A stretch of DNA of 55,647 bases from an uncultured Hungatella sp. (GCA_947066955.1 CAMTAF010000008.1:1-55647), one strand, 5' to 3'; shown: positions 10,001 to 17,708, numbered from the stretch's first letter. Notes: generated by a model not told the origin, from the sequence alone. Made by a program: numbers and translations.

Positions 10001-10492
10001 CAGGGGAGTGGAAGCGGCCAAGGAAGCGGAAACGGCCAGGGAAGCGGTTCCGGTCAAGGCGGCGGAAGCGGCCAAGGAAGCGGAAGTGGTCAGGGGAGCG
10101 GAGGCGGAAACGGCCAAGGAAGCGGAACTGGTCAAGGGAGCGGAAGCGGCTCCGGTCAAGGAAGTGTAAATGGTCAGGGGAGCGGAAGCGGCCAAGGCGG
10201 CGGAAGTGGTCAAGGGAGCGGAAGCAGCTCCGATCAAGGCGGCGGAAGCGGTCAAGGAAGCGGCTCCGGTCAAGGAAGCGGAAGCGGCCAAGGGGGCGGC
10301 TCCAGCCAGGGAAGCGGTTCCGGCCAAGGCGGCGGAAGCGGTCAGGGGAGCGGCTCTAGCCAAGGAAGCGGAAGCAACCAGGGGAACAACTCCGTCCAGG
10401 AAACCAGCCCACCCAGGAACCAGGAACCGTCGGACCAAGAGGAAGAGAATCCCTTCAAGGATCGATTCCCCCAGTTCCCATGGTGGTGGTAG
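7094..10492 (+). CDS. Class A penicillin-binding protein with Gly/Ser/Gln-rich tail
   Basis: This is a bifunctional peptidoglycan synthase of 1132 residues, anchored by one N-terminal membrane helix (residues 11-33). The transglycosylase (GT51) domain shows the catalytic Glu in AIEDERFWENNGID and the GGGSTITQQLIKN motif. The transpeptidase domain shows the active-site Ser in RQPGSVFKVL, the SMN motif in MYSMNILAV, and KSGTT. After an acidic linker the protein ends in about 215 residues of GSGQGSGSGQ-type low-complexity repeats, then a short PPRN...FPWWW end. The catalytic part is of normal size for PBP1a; the tail is the odd part and may span or stick to the wall. The start follows GAGGGAGGGAGC. 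Confidence 0.93.
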   Translation: MKTGVKRAGKIFLKMLAGLLAAVLAAGAVALGVGMIWVKRVIEKAPDISALSFRPREFATAVYDREGNLSERLVMEGANREEASYEEIPEDLVNAFIAIEDERFWENNGIDIRAILRAAKGLVTGDSSAGGGSTITQQLIKNSVFNGGMEKDFRQKLERKIQEQYLAVELTKRSDKKTIMTNYLNTINLGANTLGVKVAARRYFDKELGELTLSECAVLAGITQNPSRLNPLTGAEQNAARRKRILDKMEEQGMITSHEKEEALGDNVYDRIKNVDTETRAEASPYSYFTDEVIGQVTDALSEELGYSKELARKLIYSGGLSIYTTQDPAIQAIVDEEINNPENYGKTTWSMDYRLTARRPDGSAANYSERDVQAYLQETRGGYTQLYEDQGQISKDADEFREQIEAQGNEVEGEQLTIVAQPQVSFVLMDQFTGEVLAINGGRGEKTGSRTLNRATGSLRQPGSVFKVLTAFAPALDGKNATLATVYYDEPYGSGTKDFRNWYGRFYGYCNIREAIMYSMNILAVRCMMETVSPQMGVWYARNLGITTLSENDYNPSTALGGITDGVSNLELTAAFGAIGAEGVYTEPSFFTKVLDHDGNVLLESRQKSHQALKPETAFLLTDAMKDSMKGQSKFAVTTISPTGRRAALDNMAAAGKSGTTTNSRDLWFVGYTPYYTAGIWSGNDDSQPIEGSTSYHKDIWKKIMDRVHEGMENKDFGIPDGIARSYVCRKSGKLAVWGVCDADPRGNAIYSEYFAQGTAPKASCDVHVKLPVCAESGGKATEFCPETEEKVFLILPEGGGETEDSQFAVPGECPLHLGPEEGWEDFQEPELWESGQWDFWQWQQWINDEERGDETEWEDDLFSGTDSGQGRPGIGEDAGWGGGTGQGSGNGNGFGQGGGSGASQGNGSGSGQGSGSGSGQGGGSGQGSGSGSGQGGGGSQGSGSGSGQGGGSGQGSGSGTSQGSGSSQGSGSGQGSGNGQGSGSGQGGGSGQGSGSGQGSGGGNGQGSGTGQGSGSGSGQGSVNGQGSGSGQGGGSGQGSGSSSDQGGGSGQGSGSGQGSGSGQGGGSSQGSGSGQGGGSGQGSGSSQGSGSNQGNNSVQETSPPRNQEPSDQEEENPFKDRFPQFPWWW
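9740..10392 (+). repeat. Low-complexity tandem repeat encoding (GSGQG)n
   Basis: About 650 bp of short degenerate repeats (units of roughly 6-18 bp built on GGAAGCGG and GGTCAAGG) encode the Gly/Ser/Gln tail of the penicillin-binding protein. Units vary in number and order, as expected from slippage. The long open frame on the opposite strand through this region is a by-product of the repeat. Confidence 0.9.
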
Positions 10493-10512
10493 GTGATTTC
10501 CCGTCTGTAAAA

Positions 10513-10543
10513 AGTCCCGCTGCGGGCGGAACCCGGCGGGACT
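10513..10543 (+). terminator. Hairpin after the PBP gene, possible terminator
   Basis: AGTCCCGC pairs with GCGGGACT around a GC-rich inner stem, 20 bp after the stop codon. There is no clear T run, so it may instead protect the mRNA 3' end. Confidence 0.4.
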
Positions 10544-10715
10544 GTCCCAAGCACGGAGATTGACCAGCGGCGTCACAGAGGATATGACGGCGCAACAGCA
10601 AAATCGTAAGAATATATTTACAAAAACAACCAAAAAAATTCACTCATTTGCCGGGGAAATATGATAAAATATCAAAAAATATATGTTAAAATATATGCGG
10701 CAAGGGGGTTTGGTC

Positions 10716-11777
10716 ATGTTTGGGAAGCGATTTTGGGCTGCCGCTGTTCTGGCCGCGGCTCTGGTCATGGGGTCTGTGTGTACGGCGATAGCTGCGGAGG
10801 AGGCTGAGGTAAGCAGTGTATCCTTAAAGATCATGTCCCATATCCGGGCAGGCAGCGAACATGGGAAAGTGGAAGTCACCACCAGCAACAGCAGATATCA
10901 TGTAGAAGACTTTGATATAACCAATGAGCCGGAGGACGGCTGGAAGGACGACAGCAGGCCCAGGATCCGGATCACCCTGGAGGCCGAGGAGGGGTATTAT
11001 TTTAAATCCATATTCTCCAAAGACGACGTGTCCTTGAGCGGGGCGGACGCCACGGTGTTTTCCGTGAGCAGGAACAGCGACACCCGCCTTGTGATCACAG
11101 TGACCTTAAGCTCTGTGGACGGAAACAGCGGAGGGTATGACCTGGTGGTCTATGACCTCCAGTGGGATGGAGACAGCGGTTACGCCCGGTGGGGAGAGGG
11201 CAGGGATGCCAAGCGGTATGAGGTGAAGGTGTACTGCGGGGACAGCCTTCTAAACAGCGTCACCTTGAACACCACTTCCGCCAGCTACAATTTTACGGAC
11301 TATATCACGGAAGCGGGGGAATATACCTTCCAGGTGCGGGGGGTATACAATTCCTCCTACAAAGGGGACTGGGTGGCATCCGGCGTGTGGAACGTGGATG
11401 CCGGGATCCTGAGTCAGATAAAAGAATCCATCGATAACCTTCAGGCGGTCGGGACGGACAAGAGTCCGGATGATCCCTCGGCCCATTCCCCTGAGGGCCC
11501 GGCAGGCAGCGCAGGGGCATGGCTGTTTGACGGCCTGGGTTGGTGGTACTGCAATGCGGATAAAAGTTACACGATTAATGACTGGCAGGAGATCAACGGC
11601 AGATGGTATTATTTTGACAGCCACGGACACAGAGCCACAGGGTGGGTATTCTGGAACAATGTCTACTACTACTGCGGGCTTGACGGCAGTATGCTGACAG
11701 ATGCCTGGACCCCTGACGGCAGTTATGTGGATGGCAACGGGGCCTGGGTGGAAGGGATGAGCAGGCAGGAGGAATAG
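10716..11777 (+). CDS. Secreted protein with C-terminal cell-wall-binding repeats
   Basis: This is a predicted surface protein of 353 residues. The start chosen is the ATG six bases after AAGGGGGT; an in-frame ATG 33 bases upstream has no ribosome site. A signal peptide follows (FGKRFWAAAVLAAALVMGS, cleavage near AIAA). The middle contains beta-rich sequence resembling fibronectin-like domains (around YDLVVYDLQWDGDSGYARW and YEVKVYCGD). The last ~90 residues are choline-binding/glucan-binding-type repeats: GLGWWYCNADKSY, INGRWYYFDSHGHRATGW, NVYYYCGLDGSM. These repeats usually anchor proteins non-covalently to the wall. The same module type ends the giant protein at 45 kb. The function of the middle region is unknown. 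Confidence 0.8.
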   Translation: MFGKRFWAAAVLAAALVMGSVCTAIAAEEAEVSSVSLKIMSHIRAGSEHGKVEVTTSNSRYHVEDFDITNEPEDGWKDDSRPRIRITLEAEEGYYFKSIFSKDDVSLSGADATVFSVSRNSDTRLVITVTLSSVDGNSGGYDLVVYDLQWDGDSGYARWGEGRDAKRYEVKVYCGDSLLNSVTLNTTSASYNFTDYITEAGEYTFQVRGVYNSSYKGDWVASGVWNVDAGILSQIKESIDNLQAVGTDKSPDDPSAHSPEGPAGSAGAWLFDGLGWWYCNADKSYTINDWQEINGRWYYFDSHGHRATGWVFWNNVYYYCGLDGSMLTDAWTPDGSYVDGNGAWVEGMSRQEE

Positions 11778-11823
11778 GCCAGAGCCATGTTCGTCTGCCC
11801 GCCGGAGCGTGACAGATGAGAAA

Positions 11824-11853
11824 GGGATCCTGCGCCAGCAGGATTCTTTTTTG
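11824..11853 (+). terminator. Rho-independent terminator after the cell-wall-binding protein gene
   Basis: GGATCCTGC pairs with GCAGGATTC across a four-base loop and is followed by a run of six T. Confidence 0.85.
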
Positions 11854-11882
11854 TTTACGGACCATGGAATTTATGCTATAGT
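11854..11882 (+). promoter_or_regulatory. Promoter of the SseB-toxin/antitoxin-recQ cluster
   Basis: TTTACG (11854-11859), a 17-bp spacer and TATAGT (11877-11882) lie directly after the terminator, about 95 bp before the SseB-like start. Confidence 0.55.
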
Positions 11883-11975
11883 TAGGAAGGATTACACAAA
11901 CCAATAGGAATTTATCGTGACTGTGGGATCAGGAGCAGCCGCGAAATAACAAGTTATGAGAAGAGAGGATAGAGT

Positions 11976-12827
11976 ATGGCGGTAGATCACGGATTGATCA
12001 TTAAAAAATTACAGGGGCTGGAGACTTTGTATGTCTCATTTTCACAGGCAACCAGGATGCCTTATGTAGAGTGCGACCCGGAGACATTTGACGACCAGGT
12101 GTACTTATTCGCAGAGGAAGAGGGGGCAAAACAGTGGGCCGAGGAGTGTAAGGAAAAACAGATTCCCCTGGCCACGGCAAAGGTTGAGAAGAATCAGATG
12201 ATCATGTTCTATACGAGCCTGTATCTGATCGGTGTCAACCGCTTAGTATTCAACAACGGCGCCGGTTTCACCTATCTGCCCATCGAACAGGTGGTGACCA
12301 TCAAAAGGCCTGAGACACAGGACGATGCCATCCCCAGGGAGAATGCCACTTTGCAGCTGACCATGATCTACTTCCTTCAGGAGCTGCGCAGGCCCGGGCA
12401 GTCTCCCGATGATATGGAGCGGAGAAAACAGCTGCGGGAGATGGAGCAGGAGATGATCGTGAATCTGATGCGCGCCAAATATATTATGGCTATCGACGTC
12501 TCCAAGGTGGAAGGGGAATTTGATCCCAAGAAGCCGGGGCAGAACATCCAGATCCCCTACTTAAAGAACCAGCAGGGAGAGATCATGCAGCCGGTGTTCT
12601 CCGACATGTGGGAGTTCCAGAAGTTCAGCAGCAATTACGCCTCCAAGCTGCGCATTGCCTCTGTGTCATTTATGGGCCTTCTTCCATCCCTTATTAAAGA
12701 CGCGAAAGGATATGTGCTGAATCCGGCTGGAGTCAACCTGGTGCTGCTGCGGGAGAAATTAGAGCAGCTGACAAAATCCATGGAAGCCGCAAAACCCCAG
12801 GGAGAGCAGCAGAATCGTGGGGAGTAG
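11976..12827 (+). CDS. SseB-family protein of unknown function
   Basis: This is a 283-residue soluble protein with no signal peptide or membrane segment. The C-terminal half (QNIQIPYLKNQQGEIMQPVFSDMWEFQKF) resembles the SseB N-terminal domain, in which a conserved 'P.F.D..E...F' pattern recurs. The family was named after a sulfurtransferase-linked protein and a secretion protein in enterobacteria, but in Firmicutes its role is not known. A GAAGAGAGGA ribosome site precedes the ATG. It is the first gene of a cluster with the toxin-antitoxin pair and recQ. Confidence 0.6.
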   Translation: MAVDHGLIIKKLQGLETLYVSFSQATRMPYVECDPETFDDQVYLFAEEEGAKQWAEECKEKQIPLATAKVEKNQMIMFYTSLYLIGVNRLVFNNGAGFTYLPIEQVVTIKRPETQDDAIPRENATLQLTMIYFLQELRRPGQSPDDMERRKQLREMEQEMIVNLMRAKYIMAIDVSKVEGEFDPKKPGQNIQIPYLKNQQGEIMQPVFSDMWEFQKFSSNYASKLRIASVSFMGLLPSLIKDAKGYVLNPAGVNLVLLREKLEQLTKSMEAAKPQGEQQNRGE

Positions 12828-12850
12828 AATGAGAAAAGAGGGAGATCTGT

Positions 12851-13093
12851 ATGACAATGCTCCAGGAGCAGGCGATTGAGATGATCAAAAGGATGCCGGA
12901 TGAAAAAGTTTCTTATGTAGTTAATATTCTTGAAGGTATCGAAGGATTATACTCAGACCAAACGGCTAAAGAGACAAAGGCGCAAAAGGCCTATCAGAAT
13001 CTGCAGCGTTTTAGGAAAAGCGGTTTAACAGAGAGAGATTATAAGAAAGAGTTGGCGGAGGCGCTGGAGGCTAAGTATGAAGGTATTGGTTGA
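12851..13093 (+). CDS. Putative antitoxin of a PIN-domain toxin-antitoxin pair
   Basis: This is an 80-residue charged protein, largely helical by appearance (MLQEQAIEMIKRMPDEKVSYVVNILEGIEGLY), and rich in Lys and Glu towards the C-terminus. It overlaps the start of the PIN-domain gene by 17 bp, the usual arrangement of an antitoxin gene ahead of its toxin. No clear DNA-binding motif of the AbrB or RHH type is visible, so the antitoxin call rests on position and size. GAGGGAGA precedes the ATG. Confidence 0.65.
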   Translation: MTMLQEQAIEMIKRMPDEKVSYVVNILEGIEGLYSDQTAKETKAQKAYQNLQRFRKSGLTERDYKKELAEALEAKYEGIG

Positions 13094-13529
13094 TACGAAT
13101 GTGTTGATTGATGCCTTGGCTGGGAGGGAGCCATATTTTGAATATGCAGACGCTATACTAAGGATGAGTGCCGAGAACAAGATAGAAGGATATATGGCCG
13201 CTCATTCTATTCCCAATATGTTTTACATTTTGCGGAAAGATCTGTCGGTTGATGAAAGAAAAGAAGTTTTATTAAATTTATGTGATATTTTGAGTGTGGA
13301 AGGTATTGATTCAGAAAAGATCATGGCATCTTTAAAAAATAGGTCTTTTACAGATTTTGAAGATTGCCTGCAAGAACAATGTGCTGTAGCAATCCAGGCA
13401 GATTACATTATAACCAGAAACATAAAAGATTTTGCCAACGCTAAGGTGAAGGCAGTGGAACCGGAAATGTTTATAAACATGATGGACCAATTAGAAAAAG
13501 GACAGAATAACGAAAGTGGACAAATTTGA
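13077..13529 (+). CDS. PIN-domain ribonuclease toxin (VapC-like)
   Basis: This is a 150-residue PIN-domain protein, a family of Mg-dependent ribonucleases that act as toxins paired with an antitoxin. Acidic active-site candidates are visible: Asp6 in VLVDTNVLIDAL, a Glu in the middle, and the aspartates of TDFEDCLQ, with the family-typical ITRNIKDF near the end. The gene overlaps the antitoxin by 17 bp and recQ by 14 bp. Its base composition is clearly more AT-rich than SseB and recQ on either side, which suggests that the pair was inserted into an existing operon. Confidence 0.85.
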   Translation: MKVLVDTNVLIDALAGREPYFEYADAILRMSAENKIEGYMAAHSIPNMFYILRKDLSVDERKEVLLNLCDILSVEGIDSEKIMASLKNRSFTDFEDCLQEQCAVAIQADYIITRNIKDFANAKVKAVEPEMFINMMDQLEKGQNNESGQI

Positions 13530-15366
13530 AATTTTAAAGAAATATTTTGGCTACGACACCTTCCGGGATTCCCAGGAGACCCTGATCGACAGCATCCTGG
13601 CGGGGAAGGACACCTTAGGGATCATGCCCACAGGGGCGGGAAAATCCCTGTGCTACCAGATACCGGCGCTGATGATGGAGGGGATCACTCTGGTGATCTC
13701 CCCTTTGATCTCCCTGATGAAGGATCAGGTGGGAAGCTTAAACCAGGCAGGGATTCACGCGGCTTTTTTAAACAGCTCCCTGACACCCAATCAGTACTAC
13801 AAGGCTCTGGGCTTTGCCAGGCAGGGGCGGTATCCCATCATCTATGTGGCGCCGGAGAGGCTGGTGACAGAGGAATTTCTGGATTTTGCCGTCAACAGCC
13901 CCATCGCCATGGTGGCGGTGGACGAGGCTCACTGCGTGTCTCAGTGGGGCCAGGATTTCAGGCCCAGCTATCTGAAGATCTTAGAATTCATTGAAAAATT
14001 GCCCCGCCGCCCTGTTGTCAGCGCTTTCACGGCAACAGCCACAAAGGAGGTGCGGGACGACATCATCGATATCCTTCAGCTTCGGGAGCCCACGGTGGTG
14101 ACCACGGGATTTGACAGGAGCAATCTGTATTTCGGCGTCATGACGGTGAAGGACCGGTACGGGGCCATACGCAATTACTTAGAGACCCACAGGGGGGACA
14201 GCGGGATCATCTACTGTCTGACCCGCAAAAATGTGGAGGAGATGTGTGAACGGCTGACAAAGGACGGATTTCCCGTGACCCGATACCATGCAGGCCTTGG
14301 GGATGAGGAGCGGAGAAGAAATCAGGACGATTTTATCTACGACAGAAGCCCCATCATGGTGGCGACCTCGGCCTTTGGCATGGGGATCGACAAGTCCAAT
14401 GTCAGGTTCGTGCTCCACTGCGGCATGCCCAAGAACATAGAGTCCTACTACCAGGAGGCAGGAAGGGCCGGGCGGGACGGGGAGCCGGCGGAATGTATTC
14501 TGTACTACGCGGGACAGGATGTGGTCACCAATCAGCTTTTCATTGACCACGACCAGGACAACCAGGAGCTGGACCCGGTGACAAGGCAGATCGTCAGGGA
14601 GAGGGACCGGGAGCGGTTAAAGAAGATGACCTTCTACTGCTTTACCAACGAGTGCCTGAGAGATTACATATTAAAATATTTCGGCGAGTACAAGAGCAAT
14701 TACTGCGGCAACTGTTCCAACTGCATGACCCAGTTCCAGGAAGTGGATGTGACGGAAACGGCCAGAGCCCTCATGGGCTGTGTGGACAGCAGCAGGCAGA
14801 GGTACGGCGCCACCGTGATTATCGATACTGTTCACGGGGCGGATACGGCAAAGATCCGGAATTACCGGATGAACTCCAACCCATTTTACAGTGTATTGGC
14901 TAAGATTCCCACCTACCGGATCCGGCAGGTGCTCAACTACCTGCAGCTGGAGGAGTATTTGTACGTGACCAATGACGAGTACGCGGTGGTGAAGCTGACG
15001 GAGAAATCCAGAGAAGCCATGAAGGATGGCCGGCAGTTTGTCATGAAACTGGCAAAAGAGACAGAGCGGGCGCCGAAGGAGACCGCCTCCAAAGGGAGAA
15101 AGAAGACCCAGCCGGGGCATGAGAGCTTTACGGACAGAGAGACCGCGCTGTTTGGCAGGCTGCGGGCCCTGCGCACCGAGATCGCCAGGGAGGAGAAGGT
15201 GCCGCCCTACATCGTATTTTCCGACAAAACCCTGACCCACATGTGCGTGGTAAAGCCCAGAACCAGGGGGGAGATGCTCAGTGTGTCCGGAGTGGGGGAG
15301 TTTAAATTTGAAAAATACGGGGAGCGGTTTCTGGCCTGTATCGGCGCGGCACTGGAGAATACATAA
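13516..15366 (+). CDS. recQ: ATP-dependent DNA helicase RecQ
   Basis: This is a 3'-5' DNA helicase for recombination and replication-fork repair, 616 residues, a normal RecQ length. Helicase motifs are clear: Walker A MPTGAGKSLCYQIPAL, DEAH box AVDEAHCVSQWGQDFRPSY, motif VI QEAGRAGRDG. A zinc-binding RQC region has YCFTNECL and NYCGNCSNC. The C-terminal ~80 residues (LRALRTEIAREEKVPPYIVFSDKTL) form an HRDC domain. The start is a GTG inside the end of the toxin gene, implying translational coupling. Confidence 0.94.
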   Translation: MDKFEILKKYFGYDTFRDSQETLIDSILAGKDTLGIMPTGAGKSLCYQIPALMMEGITLVISPLISLMKDQVGSLNQAGIHAAFLNSSLTPNQYYKALGFARQGRYPIIYVAPERLVTEEFLDFAVNSPIAMVAVDEAHCVSQWGQDFRPSYLKILEFIEKLPRRPVVSAFTATATKEVRDDIIDILQLREPTVVTTGFDRSNLYFGVMTVKDRYGAIRNYLETHRGDSGIIYCLTRKNVEEMCERLTKDGFPVTRYHAGLGDEERRRNQDDFIYDRSPIMVATSAFGMGIDKSNVRFVLHCGMPKNIESYYQEAGRAGRDGEPAECILYYAGQDVVTNQLFIDHDQDNQELDPVTRQIVRERDRERLKKMTFYCFTNECLRDYILKYFGEYKSNYCGNCSNCMTQFQEVDVTETARALMGCVDSSRQRYGATVIIDTVHGADTAKIRNYRMNSNPFYSVLAKIPTYRIRQVLNYLQLEEYLYVTNDEYAVVKLTEKSREAMKDGRQFVMKLAKETERAPKETASKGRKKTQPGHESFTDRETALFGRLRALRTEIAREEKVPPYIVFSDKTLTHMCVVKPRTRGEMLSVSGVGEFKFEKYGERFLACIGAALENT

Positions 15367-15483
15367 GACGGAAAAGAAAACCAATATGCAGTTTTGCCTG
15401 TTATCTTCCCAGAGGCATCACCCAGTTTAAAGCAGTCTATCTTCTGGCAGGGATGGGAGCGCCTCTGGGGCTTCGCCATTGTC

Positions 15484-16401
15484 TCAATCAGTGCGCAAGG
15501 CGGCTGGCAGAGGGGGAAGCAGGTCAGGGGGCAGGGAGGCGCCGGGAACCTGGATGACAGCGGAGGCCACCTGGTTGGCATAGGACACGGCCTGCTCCAA
15601 GGGAAGACCCATGGTAAGGCAGGCCAGCACCGCGCCCGCATGGGCGTCGCCCGCGCCGATGGTATCCGCGATGCAGGCAGCAGGGATGGCAGGAGAATGA
15701 AAAGAACTGCCATCTTTTTCTATGCAGTAGGCACCCTTTTCCCCCAGGGTGACCAGAACCGTGTTCCCAGTCTTTTGGCGGAGCATGGCGGCGGCTTCTA
15801 AGTAGTGGGAGGCGCCGGTTAAGTCCAGGGATTCCTGCTCATTGATGTGAAGCATGGGATGGAGCGCCATGAGGCGGGCGGTTTTCTCCGGAGAGACGCG
15901 GCATCCTCTGGGACCCGGCGCATAGAAGATGTCAGGCCCGGGATTCTTCTCCAGCCAGGAGATCAGGTTCACCCCCGTGGGCTCCTCCACCTCCAGGCCG
16001 CATACGTACACCAGGCCGAAATCAGCGGCATCGCAGGGCTCCATCCAGGCTTCCTGGAAAGTGTACTCCACGCCGTGGTAGGACAGGAAGGTGCGCTCGC
16101 CGGAGGCCTCCACCAGGCAGTAGCAGCAGCCATTGTCCCTGTCCGGGATCCGAACCGGTATGGGGACCCCCGCCTGGGCGAGACACTGGGCCACATAGTT
16201 GCCGTACATGCCCGTGCCCACAGGGCTTATGAAAGTGTGGGGAGCGCCTAAGAGCCTCACCATATAAGCTGCATTGTAGGCGCAGCCTCCTAAGGCCATG
16301 GACTGGGAGGAAGGGTGTAAGTCCTCCGCCGTGACGGGAAGATGGTCCAGATGTATGATAATGTCCACGCAGGTGGAGCCGATGATCAGGGCTGGTTTCA
16401 T
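15484..16401 (-). CDS. PfkB-family carbohydrate kinase
   Basis: This is a ribokinase-like sugar or nucleoside kinase of 305 residues. The N-terminus has the family GG motif (MALGGCAYNAAYMVRLLG). PfkB signature 2 is near the C-terminus (DTIGAGDAHAGAVLA), with the catalytic Asp in GAGD. An AAAGGAGA ribosome site precedes the ATG. It lies 93 bp downstream of the AraC-family regulator on the same strand and is probably its target or operon partner. No transporter or isomerase sits nearby to reveal the substrate. Confidence 0.88.
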   Translation of the reverse strand: MKPALIIGSTCVDIIIHLDHLPVTAEDLHPSSQSMALGGCAYNAAYMVRLLGAPHTFISPVGTGMYGNYVAQCLAQAGVPIPVRIPDRDNGCCYCLVEASGERTFLSYHGVEYTFQEAWMEPCDAADFGLVYVCGLEVEEPTGVNLISWLEKNPGPDIFYAPGPRGCRVSPEKTARLMALHPMLHINEQESLDLTGASHYLEAAAMLRQKTGNTVLVTLGEKGAYCIEKDGSSFHSPAIPAACIADTIGAGDAHAGAVLACLTMGLPLEQAVSYANQVASAVIQVPGASLPPDLLPPLPAALRTD

Positions 16402-16494
16402 GGTATGGAAAAATCTCCTTTCGTGTGTGATGGCGCGTCCGGGGCCGCCAGGCTTTCGCGGAGCGGTAACAAGTTGGCAGCCGGGCGCAAAGGC

Positions 16495-17349
16495 TTACTG
16501 CACATAAGGATTATTCTGGCTCATTTTCCGAAGCTCCCGGGGAGTGCAGTGAAAAATTTCCTTAAACTGTTTGTAGAACATCTTGCTGTTGAAGATCCCA
16601 TTGCTCTCCATGATCTCCTGGATGCTGCCATCCTTGTACAGAAGGTCCTGGTAAATGTGGTTCAGCCGCACATGGCTGACATACTGGAGAAAGGACATGC
16701 CGGTGTTCTTCTTGAAAAAGCGGCAGAAATACTCCTTGTTAAGGCCAAGCTCATCCGCGGCCGTCTGAAGCTCAATAGGCTCTCTGTAGTGCTGCTCCAC
16801 ATACTGAAAGATCTGTTCCACGCGGCTTAGCTGACTGTTCCCCGCGGCAGCCACGCACTCCGGCACAGGGCCGGCGAACTCATCCACCAGCACAGCCATG
16901 ACGGACAGGATCACAGCGCTGCTGGAAAAGGGATAGCTTGGCTTCTGGACAAAGTACAAAAGCGTCAGGTCCTTCAGATATTCACACAGCCGGTTGTAAC
17001 TGTCCTGCTGGCCCGGATGCAGCTTTTGGGGGCAGCAGGTAATGTGCAGCAGTTCGATGTCAGGCATATATCGGCGGAGGGCGGATTTTGAAATGTGGAT
17101 ACTGATCCCCATGGTCTGGGGAAGCTCATAGACCACCTCGTGGATCATGGAGGAATCCACCACCATGAGATCCAGAGGCTTTACGCGGTAACTCTCCCCT
17201 TCCATGGTCAGCACAGCGCTTCCGTTTAAAATATAGAGGATCTCCATCTCCCGGTGCCAGTGAGGCGGAGAGTTGCAGCTCATAGTCACAAACTCAATCT
17301 GAAACCCCGTATCCGGCAGTACATTCGTCTCTTTAAAAATCTTTTCCAT
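16495..17349 (-). CDS. AraC-family transcriptional regulator with cupin sensor domain
   Basis: This is a 284-residue regulator. The N-terminal cupin (residues 15-90) shows NSPPHWHREMEILYILNG, typical of sugar-sensing AraC proteins. The C-terminal ~100 residues hold two helix-turn-helix motifs (ELQTAADELGLNKEYFCRFFKKNTGMSFLQYV and the following IQEIMESNGIFNSKMFYKQFKEIFHCTPRELR). It probably controls the PfkB kinase gene downstream. There is no ribosome binding site, and the -10 box is only 7 bp from the ATG, so its mRNA is probably leaderless. Confidence 0.9.
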   Translation of the reverse strand: MEKIFKETNVLPDTGFQIEFVTMSCNSPPHWHREMEILYILNGSAVLTMEGESYRVKPLDLMVVDSSMIHEVVYELPQTMGISIHISKSALRRYMPDIELLHITCCPQKLHPGQQDSYNRLCEYLKDLTLLYFVQKPSYPFSSSAVILSVMAVLVDEFAGPVPECVAAAGNSQLSRVEQIFQYVEQHYREPIELQTAADELGLNKEYFCRFFKKNTGMSFLQYVSHVRLNHIYQDLLYKDGSIQEIMESNGIFNSKMFYKQFKEIFHCTPRELRKMSQNNPYVQ

Positions 17350-17356
17350 GATATTG

Positions 17357-17384
17357 ATTATACCGGTTTTTGGGTGATTTTCAA
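17357..17384 (-). promoter_or_regulatory. Promoter of the AraC regulator, predicted leaderless
   Basis: On the minus strand TTGAAA (17384-17379), a 16-bp spacer and TATAAT (17362-17357) precede the ATG at 17349. The expected +1 is at or one base before the A of the start codon. Confidence 0.6.
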
Positions 17385-17390
17385 GGGAAA

Positions 17391-17404
17391 AGTCAATATT
17401 GACT
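17391..17404. promoter_or_regulatory. Perfect 14-bp palindrome upstream of the AraC promoter
   Basis: AGTCAATATTGACT is its own reverse complement and sits 7 bp upstream of the -35 box. The position suits an activator or autoregulatory site. The ligand is not known. Confidence 0.45.
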
Positions 17405-17479
17405 ATATTTTGGATAAAATCACGCCTTTTATCTTCCTTATTTTTCCTGTATCATAGGCAGTGCCAGTTGAGAAACTGT

Positions 17480-17570
17480 TTAGGATAGAGGAGGAAGGCA
17501 AACGCGCAAGCGTTTTTAGGATGCCTTCCGACGAGCTGGCAGGTGACGCGAAGCGTCGCGTGCCGATACC
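17480..17570 (+). repeat. Dispersed leader-like repeat, copy 1
   Basis: This ~90-bp element recurs in inverted orientation at 44545-44637. The core TTTTTAGGATGCCTTCCGAC is identical in both. It can fold: GGAAGGCA pairs with TGCCTTCC around an inner AAACGC/GCGTTT hairpin, followed by a GACGC/GCGTC hairpin. In both copies an A-rich ribosome binding site and a gene start follow at once: here a 39-codon membrane peptide, there the TIR-domain gene. The frame reading FRMPSDELAGDAKRRV is kept in the second copy, mostly through third-base changes, so a translated leader is possible. Confidence 0.7.
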
Positions 17571-17588
17571 AAAAAGGAGGAGAATACT

Positions 17589-17708
17589 ATGGTTAAGAAT
17601 ATCAATAGATTTTGGAATGAACAGAGCAGGAACATCGGGGCAGCCGCCTTTGCTGTGGCTATGACCGTGCTGATCGTGACCATGCGGTATGTGAGCTATT
17701 TTTCATAA
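17589..17708 (+). CDS. Small single-pass membrane protein, 39 residues
   Basis: The start follows a strong AAAAAGGAGGAG ribosome site with 7-bp spacing. The product begins MVKNINRFWNEQSRNIG, then has one hydrophobic helix (AAAFAVAMTVLIVTM) and ends RYVSYFS. A clean terminator follows 42 bp after the stop, so this looks like a complete small transcription unit. I do not recognise the family. Possibilities include a membrane regulator peptide or a type I toxin-like peptide; nothing in the sequence decides. Confidence 0.6.
   Translation: MVKNINRFWNEQSRNIGAAAFAVAMTVLIVTMRYVSYFS

Noticed and set aside
8933-10633. 566-codon minus-strand frame rich in Ala, Ser and Thr
   Set aside because: It is the antisense of the PBP gene; the Gly/Ser/Gln repeat DNA has no stop codons on either strand. 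No ribosome site or family match.
17461-17664. 67-codon ORF covering the dispersed repeat
   Set aside because: Its frame does not hold in the second copy upstream of the core because of a one-base length difference, and it overlaps the better-supported 39-codon gene. Only the central ~16 codons show coding-like conservation.
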